From assembly GCA_036387135.1 (NCBI GenBank), contig DASVUH010000071.1, forward strand, positions 62,001 through 126,000: a stretch of 64,000 nt of DNA, written 5' to 3'. The translations under genes and the position numbers were made by a program. The stretch comes from JALZCH01 sp036387135. GTDB lineage: Bacteria > Acidobacteriota > Blastocatellia > Pyrinomonadales > Pyrinomonadaceae. Positions 25,268-32,936 of this stretch are shown piece by piece. Positions within the stretch are counted from its first letter, which is position 1; the number at the start of each line of letters is the position of its first letter. The notes beneath the pieces were generated by a model that saw only the letters and a program-made list of their open reading frames with translations, had not been told where the DNA came from and made no database searches.

Positions 25268-25909
25268 GTGCAAATTCTACGCGTGCCGACCGATGGTGAA
25301 GTTTGCCTCGACGGCGATAATTTGCAGGATTTCGACACTCATCTTTTGCGCCGCAAAATCGGGCTGGTATTGCAGAAAAACCACATTTTCAGAGGCTCGA
25401 TTGAAGAAAACATTCGTCACGGAAATATGAAAGCGAGTCTGGAAGAAATCCAGAATGCCGCCAAAAAAGCGTATCTTCACGATCAAATAGAACAGCTTCC
25501 CGACAAATACGAAACCGACGCGCAGCAGCTTTCCGGCGGTCAGCAGCAACGCATCGCCATTGCCCGCCTGTTTTTGAAAAACCCGCCCATTATTTTTCTC
25601 GACGAACCGACCGCGAGCCTCGACGCGATTGCGACCGAGCAAATCAAAAACAGTCTCGACGCGATCAAAGAAAACCGCACAGTCGTCGTCATCTCGCACA
25701 GCATCTCGCAAATTATTGATTCGGACGTAATTTTCGTTCTAAAAGAAGGTCGCGTCATCGAAAGCGGAACGCACGAAGAGCTTTACGAAAAAGGCAAAAC
25801 ATACCGCGAGATTTTTAACGCTTCGGCGCGGAGCTTGAATCTGGACAGAATCTCCAAAACTCTGGAATCTGAAATAGTAATTGATGGAAAGAAAAAGAGC
25901 TTTGCCTAA
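25268..25909 (+). pseudogene. ABC exporter (MsbA-like), 3' part of the interrupted ATPase domain
   Basis: 214 residues continuing the ATPase domain: VPTDGEVCLDGDNL, the Q-loop in GLVLQKNHIFRGSIEENIRH, signature LSGGQQQRIAIARLF, Walker B IIFLDEPTASLD and the switch His in VVISHSISQI. It completes the 22737-23918 gene. Relative to the 5' part, it is one base short between the LINLLCKFY reading and RVPTDGEV (around 25281), so even without the insertion the gene would be frameshifted. A free-standing start (GTG at 25268) is not believable as a functional protein. Confidence 0.85.
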
Positions 25910-25952
25910 ATCCGGTAAAGCTCTTAACATTGCAAGTAATTGTCTTAAAGTT

Positions 25953-26516
25953 TTATTTCACGCGCTCAAGATAACGCGATTCGGTCGGGTTAACGCGGAT
26001 TTTCTCGCCGGATTCAACGAATGGCGGAACTTGAATCGTGACGCCGTTTTCGAGCGTTGCGGGTTTGTTGGTGTTGGTGACGGTCGCGCCTTTTAAGCCG
26101 GGTTCGGTGTATTCGACCGTAAGCTCCATTGTGTCGGGGAGTTTAACGCCGATTGGCGCGCCGTTGTAAAACTCGACTTCGATTTTTAAACCGGGCAAAA
26201 GCCACGAGGCGGCGTCGCCCAAATCTTCTGCGCTCATTGAGGTTTGCTCGTAAGATTCGGTATTCATAAAATGGTGCATATCGCCGTCTGAATAGAGATA
26301 CTCCATTTCGTGTTGTTCGAGCGACGCTCTTTCCAGCGTGTCGTTGGAGCGGAAACGGTGTTCAAAACTGGAACCCGTAATTAAATTTCTGAGTCTCGTC
26401 TGCACCATCGCGCGTAAGTTTCCCGGCGTGTGATGGCGAAATTCCATCACTTTGCACGGCGCGCCTTCAAATAAAATAACCATTCCTTTGCGGATGTCGT
26501 TTGCCGAAAGTGCCAT
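25953..26516 (-). CDS. efp: Translation elongation factor P
   Basis: 187 residues with all three EF-P domains: a KOW-like N-domain, then LYSDGDMHHFMNTESYEQ, and the C-terminal OB part NGVTIQVPPFVESGEKI. EF-P relieves ribosome stalling at polyproline. At the tip loop the sequence is TPGNLRA: the residue matching E. coli Lys34 is Asn33, so neither the EpmA lysylation nor the EarP rhamnosylation (Arg) target is present there. It is convergent with the ABC fragment and is preceded by a 7-mer palindrome (26523-26600). Confidence 0.94.
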   Translation of the reverse strand: MALSANDIRKGMVILFEGAPCKVMEFRHHTPGNLRAMVQTRLRNLITGSSFEHRFRSNDTLERASLEQHEMEYLYSDGDMHHFMNTESYEQTSMSAEDLGDAASWLLPGLKIEVEFYNGAPIGVKLPDTMELTVEYTEPGLKGATVTNTNKPATLENGVTIQVPPFVESGEKIRVNPTESRYLERVK

Positions 26517-26522
26517 TGTTTT

Positions 26523-26600
26523 AGTAATCAGTAATCAGTAATCAGTAATCAGTAACCAGCTTTTTAACTTATTACTTATTACTTATTACTTATTACTTAT
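26523..26600. repeat. Palindromic element with two 7-mer arrays
   Basis: AGTAATC repeated four times plus AGTAACC (left), then ACTTATT repeated about five times (right). The right array reversed reads GTAATAA, differing from GTAATCA by one base, so the arms can pair. It starts 7 bases upstream of the efp start. The remaining gap to 26892 is AT-rich with no gene I can support. Confidence 0.85.
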
Positions 26601-26892
26601 ATAATCTCCGTATTTAAATGAATTTGTTTGTAATAGCAAAGTTATAAGTTTAATTTTTGCCGCTTGTGTTTGTCTAGTCATCAGTAATTGTGGTCGTGTT
26701 CTAATCTTGTGGCGCTGTAAACTTAAAATTCTCAAAAAGGAAGTTTTCTTTACTTTGAACACTACACTAATTTATTATAAGCTATTGGAAAGTGACGCAA
26801 TTAAACCATAATGTGAATTGAGTTTAAACGGCTCTTTTTTATGGCTATTTGTGGGCTTGTGATTGAAGCTGTAGATTATTGCGGGAATTTCA

Positions 26893-27270
26893 ATGAAATG
26901 GACAGTACAAAAAACGGCTGAACAGCCTTTTGTCAAGGTTGTTATTGAAGGCGACTTCAATTTGACAGACCATTGGAAAATGATTGAAGACATTGTTTCC
27001 CGCGATTTTTGGAAACCTGGAATGTATGCCTTCTTTGATGACAGAAATCTCACCTTAAACTCTGCCGGCTTTGCTACGATTCAAGCAGCGGCACGAAATC
27101 ACGAGGAAAATGACAAGCGCATCGGTGAAGGAAAATCCGCCATTTTAATGGGAACAATGGCTGATTTCGTAAAAGCTCGACAATTTGAGCTACTGTTAGA
27201 GGAGAAAGCGAATGCTAGAATTCGCATATTCCTTAAGGAAGAAGAAGCTATAAAATGGTTAGTCTCTTAA
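26893..27270 (+). CDS. Small cytoplasmic protein, possibly SpoIIAA/STAS-like fold
   Basis: 125 residues, no signal or TM segment. An opening beta strand pair (KWTVQKTAEQPFVKVVIEGD) is followed by a helix with DHWKMIEDIVSR and then MYAFFDDRNLTL. The end, RIRIFLKEEEAIKWLVS, has the 'VFxdxeeAlxWL' pattern seen in SpoIIAA-like/STAS-related small proteins of bacteria. No catalytic residues are evident. The ribosome site is weak. The gene stands alone between EF-P and the glycosyltransferase. The fold suggestion is tentative. Confidence 0.6.
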   Translation: MKWTVQKTAEQPFVKVVIEGDFNLTDHWKMIEDIVSRDFWKPGMYAFFDDRNLTLNSAGFATIQAAARNHEENDKRIGEGKSAILMGTMADFVKARQFELLLEEKANARIRIFLKEEEAIKWLVS

Positions 27271-27411
27271 TCAAGCATCAGAATTAATAATCATTTGATT
27301 ATTACCGTCAACAAAGTCGTAAAGTTTTCAAAGTAACAAAAGTCCTGCCTTTAATTGAGTTTTGAGAAACAATTACAACACCGCAGAAATAAGACACTAC
27401 CGTAATTGTCA

Positions 27412-28128
27412 ATGAAATTGTCAATCGTCATTCCGGCTTTTAACGAGGAAAAGTACTTGCCCGCAACTTTGAAAAAAGTGTATCAGGCGCTGGCAGTGGC
27501 GAAATGTGATGCGGAGGTGATTGTTGTGGACAACCAGAGCCTTGATAAAACCGGAGAAATTGCGAAAAACTCCGGCGCAGTTGTTGTTTTTGAGATCGAA
27601 CACAACATCGGAAAAGTGAGAAATACGGGCGCGAAAACAGCCGAAGGCGATTTGCTTGTTTTTGTTGACGCAGACACGCAAGCTCCTCAAAAACTATTTC
27701 AAAGAATCGTCGAAATAATGGCTGATGAAAAATGTTTTGGCGGCGCGGTGGCGGTTGAGTATGAAAATTTCGAGCGGAAATGGATGAGATTTTATTTGCT
27801 CGGCTGGCATTTCTGGAGCGCGTTTTTGAATATGAAACAAGGCGCGACGCAGTTTTGCCGCAAAGACGCTTTTCTGGAAATCGGCGGTTACGACGAAAGC
27901 GTTTATATGGGCGAGGACGTAGAGTTTTACTGGCGTTTATCAAAACTCGCCAGGCAAAACGGCGGATATTTGCATTTTATCGAAAATCCGAAAGTCGTGA
28001 CTTCCTCTCGAAGATTCGACAAAATGAACGTTTGGAAAATACTTCTGCTAACCAACCCGCTATTTTTCCTTTTTACCACAAAGAAAAAATCTCTGTGGCG
28101 AGATTGGTATGACAAACCGATTCGGTAA
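27412..28128 (+). CDS. Family 2 glycosyltransferase
   Basis: 239 residues from ATG 27412 (MKLSIVIPAFNEEKYLPATL); a TTG two codons upstream is less likely. GT-A fold markers: SIVIPAFNEE strand-loop, VVDNQSLDKT, the DxD-type FVDADTQ, and the acceptor-side helix GGYDESVYMGEDVEFYWRL with the ED catalytic pair. No transmembrane region except short hydrophobics near the end (ILLLTNPLFFLF). It would transfer a sugar from a nucleotide or polyprenyl donor to an envelope acceptor; the substrate is not predictable. Confidence 0.88.
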   Translation: MKLSIVIPAFNEEKYLPATLKKVYQALAVAKCDAEVIVVDNQSLDKTGEIAKNSGAVVVFEIEHNIGKVRNTGAKTAEGDLLVFVDADTQAPQKLFQRIVEIMADEKCFGGAVAVEYENFERKWMRFYLLGWHFWSAFLNMKQGATQFCRKDAFLEIGGYDESVYMGEDVEFYWRLSKLARQNGGYLHFIENPKVVTSSRRFDKMNVWKILLLTNPLFFLFTTKKKSLWRDWYDKPIR

Positions 28129-28133
28129 AAAAG

Positions 28134-28664
28134 CTAATGCTTAACGCGATACAAAACATAAACGCAGCCGTTTTTTAACTGTCTGGATTCGATTAATTCC
28201 AAATCAATCTGCCGTTTCATTTCCAGAAAAAGCGGAATGCCCGAACCCAGCAAAACCGGATGAATATTAAATCCGATTTCGTCAATCAATTCGGCTTCAA
28301 AAAGCGATTTGGCAAATTCGCCGCCGCCCATTACGCAGATTTCTTTGCCCTCTTCACTTTTTAATTTACGGACAAACTCGACGGCGTTTTCGGAAACAAT
28401 TTCAACGTCGGCGTTTTCTTCGGCTTTTAAAGTTTGAGAAAAAACGTAGGTTTTTATATCGGGATAAGGATTTTTCTTGCCCTTGCTGAGTTCAAGCCCA
28501 ACCGTATAAGTTTTCCGTCCCATCAAAACCGTATCAATCTTTTTCCAGAAATCCGACATAATTTCCATTACGTCATCCGACCACATCAACCAATCAACCG
28601 CTCCGTTTTCCCGCGCAATGAAATTGTCGAGACTGCTTGCAACGCCAAATGTTATTTTTCGCAT
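28134..28664 (-). CDS. Dihydrofolate-reductase-like / RibD C-terminal domain protein
   Basis: 176 residues. RKITFGVASSLDNFIARENG is the usual start of the stand-alone RibD-C/YyaP-YwjB family; next come MGRKTYTVGLEL and the NADPH loop CVMGGGEFAKSLFEAELIDE. Such proteins are predicted NADPH-dependent reductases of unknown substrate, usually cytoplasmic. It is convergent with the glycosyltransferase (5-base gap). A perfect 11-bp palindrome lies upstream (28685-28712) between it and the AraC gene. Confidence 0.85.
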   Translation of the reverse strand: MRKITFGVASSLDNFIARENGAVDWLMWSDDVMEIMSDFWKKIDTVLMGRKTYTVGLELSKGKKNPYPDIKTYVFSQTLKAEENADVEIVSENAVEFVRKLKSEEGKEICVMGGGEFAKSLFEAELIDEIGFNIHPVLLGSGIPLFLEMKRQIDLELIESRQLKNGCVYVLYRVKH

Positions 28665-28684
28665 TTTAGTACTCCTTTTCGATT

Positions 28685-28712
28685 CACATTTTAAGAAAAA
28701 CCTTAAAATGTG
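28685..28712. promoter_or_regulatory. Palindrome between the AraC-type and RibD-like genes
   Basis: CACATTTTAAG / CTTAAAATGTG, a perfect 11-bp inverted repeat with a 6-base loop. Lacking a T run it could be an operator for the RibD-like gene, or the terminator of the AraC gene just upstream on the same strand. Confidence 0.5.
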
Positions 28713-28750
28713 TCTTGGCGTTTTTTGATATTACTTTTCAAGCGGATTTG

Positions 28751-29557
28751 TCAGGCGCGATTCGGCTTCATCATTGTCTGACAGACGCCCGGCGATGTTT
28801 TTGTATTTTTTTGGAATTGCTTGTAAAAACGGCTTAAATCGTTATAACCGACATCTTGCGAGACATTGATAATTTCTTCGCCGTTTGCCAATTTAAGCGG
28901 CGCGTCGGCTAGACGCAATTGATGCAGATACGCGCTCGGACTTAAACCGTAATCGCGTTTGAATTGCCTTGAGAGATGTTCGTGCGTGACGCCGATTTTG
29001 TCGGCAACGCGCGCGATTGCAGGATAAACGAGATAGTTTTCGTCAATCAAACGTTTGGCTCTAAGCGAAAGCAAAGACGGTTTCGGATTTATTTCAATTG
29101 ATTGCGGATTTGTGCACGAATCCAGAATTTCAACGACTTGCTTAACGTTTTCAGGCGATTTCGTCAAAGCCGCTTCAAACATTATCGGAGCGGAAAGAAA
29201 TTTTTCAGGCAATGATTCAATCGCGGCGATTCCCCGCAAACGCCCTTCGGGATTTTTGAAACCGGCTTGCGAGATGGTAAAAGGCGGATAAAAAACACCG
29301 AAATGTTTTGTGTTTGGGCGAATCTGTTTTTCGCCCTGAAGAAAATAAATTTCTCCCGCGTCCAAATCATAAAACTCTATCAGCCAAGCCGTGCAGGTAA
29401 TAACTTTGGCAGTAAAAACGCCTTCAATTTTCAACTCGTCTTCAAAAAAATAAGCGCCGTCCGACAAGAAATTCGTTTTACGGCGCGTTACCGTTCCGTT
29501 TTCAAATTCAATTTGAAAGTTGGATTCGTTCGAGTTGAGCCTTTTGTTTTTCATCAA
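28751..29557 (-). CDS. AraC family transcriptional regulator
   Basis: 268 residues. The N-terminal ~115 residues form a cupin-like ligand-binding part (VTRRKTNFLSDGAYFFEDEL; HFGVFYPPFTIS). The C-terminal HTH pair (about 166-258) holds IARVADKIGVTHEHLSRQF, then LSPSAYLHQLRLADAPLKLA, NVSQDVGYNDLSRFYKQFQK and FKKxxGxxP-like KNTKTSPG. It should activate or repress a nearby target in response to a small molecule; the RibD-like gene downstream on the same strand is a candidate. It follows the lipoprotein gene by 4 bases, so the two may be co-transcribed. Confidence 0.88.
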   Translation of the reverse strand: MMKNKRLNSNESNFQIEFENGTVTRRKTNFLSDGAYFFEDELKIEGVFTAKVITCTAWLIEFYDLDAGEIYFLQGEKQIRPNTKHFGVFYPPFTISQAGFKNPEGRLRGIAAIESLPEKFLSAPIMFEAALTKSPENVKQVVEILDSCTNPQSIEINPKPSLLSLRAKRLIDENYLVYPAIARVADKIGVTHEHLSRQFKRDYGLSPSAYLHQLRLADAPLKLANGEEIINVSQDVGYNDLSRFYKQFQKNTKTSPGVCQTMMKPNRA

Positions 29558-29561
29558 GCAA

Positions 29562-30113
29562 TTAACTTTGCTTCTTAAACGGTAGCGGCGCGGGTTCTTC
29601 GCCTTCTTTCGGCGGTTCTCTGTTTAGAGATTTAAAAATGTCCACGATTTGATCGTGCATTGATTTGGCTTCCTTGTTCGCCGGATTTAATTTCAACGAT
29701 TTGCGAAAATCACCGAGCGCGGCGCGATACTGCGCGGCTTCGGTCAAAGCGAAAGCGCGTTTGGCGTAAGCCTCCGCCAGAGCCGTTTTCGCCGCTTCAT
29801 CTTTTGGTTTGGCTTTGAAATCCTTTTCGGCTTTGGCAATCTCGGCGTCGTATTCGGTCATATCAATCGCCGTCGCGTTGCCGGTCATCATAGGCGCAGT
29901 TGAACTGCCGGAATTTGAACTGCTTGTATTTGCCGGAGGCGTGGGAGCCTGCTTCGCGCCGTGGCTCGAAGCAATTAACGGCGAATTTTCGTTCGCTTTG
30001 GTGACGACCGCTCCGGTATTTACGTTTGAAATCTGCGCCTGTTGCGGCGAGTTTGAACACGAAATCAGAAAACTTATGGAAAAAACCAATAATAAACAAA
30101 AGATAATTTTCAT
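29562..30113 (-). CDS. TPR-containing lipoprotein
   Basis: 183 residues with a lipobox (SISFLISC, Cys at about 19), so it is likely an acylated outer- or inner-membrane lipoprotein. A Ser/Asn/Pro-rich linker follows. Two tetratricopeptide-like repeats come next (YDAEIAKAEKDFKAKPKDEA; then LTEAAQYRAALGDFRKSLKL, with NPANKEAKSMHDQI). The C-terminus is Pro/Glu-rich. It is probably a protein-protein adaptor of the envelope. No specific partner can be named. The gene ends 4 bases before the AraC start. Confidence 0.75.
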   Translation of the reverse strand: MKIIFCLLLVFSISFLISCSNSPQQAQISNVNTGAVVTKANENSPLIASSHGAKQAPTPPANTSSSNSGSSTAPMMTGNATAIDMTEYDAEIAKAEKDFKAKPKDEAAKTALAEAYAKRAFALTEAAQYRAALGDFRKSLKLNPANKEAKSMHDQIVDIFKSLNREPPKEGEEPAPLPFKKQS

Positions 30114-30166
30114 AGAACCGATTTTAATACAAAAGTGTTGACAAAGAGCAGAGCTTGAGCCTGAGG

Positions 30167-30291
30167 AATCAAATTCCTTGCGTTCTTTGCGTAAAACCTT
30201 TGCGCTCTTTGCGGTTTCATTCTAAAGAAAACTTAACCGCAAAGAGCGCAAAGAGAAAACGCAAAGAGCGCAAAGAATTTCTAATCTTGAT
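30167..30291. repeat. Large palindromic element with 9-mer arms
   Basis: Arms of about 50 bases: left 30167-30216 (CTTTGCGCTCTTTGCGGTT side) and right 30235-30291 (CGCAAAGAG units repeated four times). Together they could form a long RNA hairpin between the TPR lipoprotein and the glucan-dikinase-like gene. Confidence 0.85.
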
Positions 30292-30322
30292 TCGTATAAA
30301 CTGAACGTGAAAATAATTCGCT

Positions 30323-32275
30323 TTAATTTTGAACGAACGGGCGCGATTGAAAAATAAAAATTTGATTTTTCGCGTATCCCCATTCGATGTCCTGTTCGCG
30401 CGTGTTGCCGAAAATTCTTTTAATCCGCGCGGCTGTACGCGCCAGATCGCGGACGACTTTATCGGTTAAAACCGCGCGTTCGCCGGAAATCGGAATTTCC
30501 TTGATGCCGCCGTTTTCGTCGAAAACCAGCAGGCTGTCTTCGTCCGAGCGCGTTAAAACCTGCACGGAATTTGATTTCGGCGCGAACAGAATTTGTTCGG
30601 CGACGCGCTTGCCTTCGACGACCTTGATTCCGAGACCGCGTTTGGCGCTGATGTAAATCGAATTTTTATCGTCCGGGTTAAACGGATCGCTCGTAATCAT
30701 CACGCCGCTCGCTTCCGAGTTAACGCCTTCCTGCACGAGAACGCCCATAAATGTCTGCGTGTGGTCAACAAAATTGCGCTCTCTGGCTTCGTAGGCTTCA
30801 AATTTCCAGATTGAAGCCCAAACCGTTTTCACCGCTTCAATCAATTTGTCGGCTTCTTTGACGTTCGGCACGGTGTCGTAAAGTCCCGCGCCGGAAAAAT
30901 TCGGCAAATCTTCGGCGTTTGAGCTGCTGCGGACGAAAACGCCTTTGCCGCCCAAATCTTTTTGCCATTTTTCAACGATTTCGGCGCGCAAGCGTTCATC
31001 GAATTTTCCGTTTTGAATTGCGGCGCGAAATTCTTCGAGCTTTTTCCGGCGAACCGGCGGATTGTGAACAAAATCGTTGTCGTCCATCAATTCAACCGCT
31101 TTATCGAAAAAGCCGTTCGATTCCATAAAATTTTTATACGCGACAAACGGAATCCCGAAACCTTGCGGGACGATTATGTTCGGCAGTTTGGCGTTAAAGA
31201 TTTCGCCCAGATTTGCGGATTTCGCGCCGTAAATTATGCTGTCTTTTCGCCGCTGTTCATTGAGCAGAGCAAGTTTTGTGATGTTCAGATTTGCGGGCGG
31301 CGCTTTGGTGATTTTGCCGCGCGCTTCTTCGGCTTTCTGCCATTCGTCGAGCGTTTTTTTGTCGGCGCGTTTGATCGAATAACGGTCGAGCTTGGTTTCA
31401 AATTCAACCCAAAAGCCGTTTAAATCTTTAAAAAGCTCGTCGGCGTTTTTGATGTAAGCGTTCGGAACGCCCCAGCCGCGAGCGAGCAAATTGATGTGCG
31501 ACAAGGGCGTCGAAGATTGGGAAACAATAATTCCGGCGACCGGCGGCAAGCTGATCGGAACTTCTTTTAAAACCAGAATCTCGTTGTAACCGATTTCAAC
31601 CGAATCATCGAGCTTGTCAATGACGTGAATCCGCCCGACGCCGCGAGCCGTGTTCATCGCAATATATTCCTGATTTTTGTTGATGTCGGCGGGCAGGATT
31701 CGTTTGATTTCGGTTTGTTTCGCCGAAAATTCGTCTTGCCGAATAGAATTCGGTTTGAAAGCAACAGGCTGGAAAAACGTTTTATTGATTCGGTCGTAAG
31801 AGAGCTTTATCAAATCGGCGGGAATCAAATCGCCTTCCCAAAACTCGAAAGTCCACGCTTTGACGGGCGTCTGCCAGGCGAGCGTGCCGACGACGAAACG
31901 GCGATTATCGTTGACGTAAATGTCTTTGAAAAACTCTTCGCCGCGTTTTAAAGAAAGATAATTGCCGTTGATAAAATCTTTGTGAAACCGATATTTCTTT
32001 GAATTAACGTAATAAATTTTGTTTTTATCTTTGCGATCAATGACGAACATCAAATGCGGCAGCGAATACGGCGTCCCTTGATGATAAACGCGCGCCAGCT
32101 TGTCGAATTCGGCTTGCGTTTTGATTTGCGGCAAAGCGTTCGCAGCGGTCGTAGATTTCTGCCGCAAATCAGCCCGCGAAGCCCGCGTCGGCGAAGGTTT
32201 TCGTCCGGGCTGAGCAAACGCGGAAGTCAAACTGCAAATTAAAGTGAGCAAAAGCAGAATGTTTTTTATTTTCAT
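30323..32275 (-). CDS. Exported phosphotransferase with swivelling His domain then ATP-grasp domain (glucan dikinase-like order)
   Basis: About 650 residues from ATG 32275 (MKIKNILLLLTLICSLTSAF), a clear signal peptide. An earlier ATG at 32296 adds 7 residues. Domain order: unknown N-part; phosphohistidine-type domain (SSTPLSHINLLARGWGVPNA, PEP-utiliser TxSH-like, His at about residue 260); then the ATP-grasp PPDK-N part at the C-end (FVRSSSNAEDLPNFSGAGLY; the last block RIFGNTREQDIEWGYAKNQI). PPDK and PpsA have the reverse order; His-then-ATP is seen in glucan water dikinases. A cytoplasmic ATP user with an export signal is unusual. Substrate unknown. Confidence 0.7.
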   Translation of the reverse strand: MKIKNILLLLTLICSLTSAFAQPGRKPSPTRASRADLRQKSTTAANALPQIKTQAEFDKLARVYHQGTPYSLPHLMFVIDRKDKNKIYYVNSKKYRFHKDFINGNYLSLKRGEEFFKDIYVNDNRRFVVGTLAWQTPVKAWTFEFWEGDLIPADLIKLSYDRINKTFFQPVAFKPNSIRQDEFSAKQTEIKRILPADINKNQEYIAMNTARGVGRIHVIDKLDDSVEIGYNEILVLKEVPISLPPVAGIIVSQSSTPLSHINLLARGWGVPNAYIKNADELFKDLNGFWVEFETKLDRYSIKRADKKTLDEWQKAEEARGKITKAPPANLNITKLALLNEQRRKDSIIYGAKSANLGEIFNAKLPNIIVPQGFGIPFVAYKNFMESNGFFDKAVELMDDNDFVHNPPVRRKKLEEFRAAIQNGKFDERLRAEIVEKWQKDLGGKGVFVRSSSNAEDLPNFSGAGLYDTVPNVKEADKLIEAVKTVWASIWKFEAYEARERNFVDHTQTFMGVLVQEGVNSEASGVMITSDPFNPDDKNSIYISAKRGLGIKVVEGKRVAEQILFAPKSNSVQVLTRSDEDSLLVFDENGGIKEIPISGERAVLTDKVVRDLARTAARIKRIFGNTREQDIEWGYAKNQIFIFQSRPFVQN

Positions 32276-32282
32276 TGTTAAT

Positions 32283-32936
32283 TTATTGAAACTCAATATT
32301 TTGCTGCAGAGCGGTCATATCGGCTTTGTTTTTGATGGCAATTCCAAGCTCACGCACCAATCCGTCGTTCAAACCGTAAATCCAGCCGTGAACGACAAGA
32401 TGCTGTCCGCGCTCCCACGCATCCTGAACAATCGTCGTCTCGCAGACATTGAGAAGCTGTCCGACGACGTTTAGCTCGCACAAACGATTCCAGCGTTCGT
32501 CTTCGTCTTCAATTGCCGCCAGAGCCGCAGAATGCTTTCTCGCCACATCCTGAATATGCCTCAGCCAGTTGTCAATCAATCCTAATCGGCTTTCGTCCAA
32601 AGCGGCTTTGACGCCGCCACAGCCGTAATGCCCGCAAACAATAATATGTTCGACCTTTAACACTTCGACCGCGAATTGAATCACCGAAAGACAATTCAAA
32701 TCAGAGTGAACGATGACGTTCGCCACATTGCGATGAACGAAAATCTCGCCGGGCTGCAAACCGAGCAAAAGATTTGCCGAAATCCGGCTGTCCGAACACC
32801 CGATCCAGAGATATTTCGGTGTTTGGAGCATGGAAAGTTTTTCAAAAAAATCGGCATTTTCGCGCCTGACCCGCTCCGACCAGCGACGGTTATTTTCCAA
32901 CAAGTTCTCTAAAGATTCCAAAAAAAATCTCCTCAA
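32283..32936 (-). CDS. Beta-class carbonic anhydrase
   Basis: 217 residues, standard length. The zinc-site residues are Cys47, His103 and Cys106 (CSDSRISANLL; CGHYGCGG), with the Asp49-Arg51 dyad. It interconverts CO2 and bicarbonate in the cytoplasm, supplying bicarbonate to biotin carboxylases (an acyl-CoA carboxylase subunit sits at 2.1 kb). The start overlaps the preceding GT1 glycosyltransferase stop by 4 bases, and the stop precedes the dikinase-like start by 7 bases. All three are therefore one unit. Confidence 0.95.
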   Translation of the reverse strand: MRRFFLESLENLLENNRRWSERVRRENADFFEKLSMLQTPKYLWIGCSDSRISANLLLGLQPGEIFVHRNVANVIVHSDLNCLSVIQFAVEVLKVEHIIVCGHYGCGGVKAALDESRLGLIDNWLRHIQDVARKHSAALAAIEDEDERWNRLCELNVVGQLLNVCETTIVQDAWERGQHLVVHGWIYGLNDGLVRELGIAIKNKADMTALQQNIEFQ

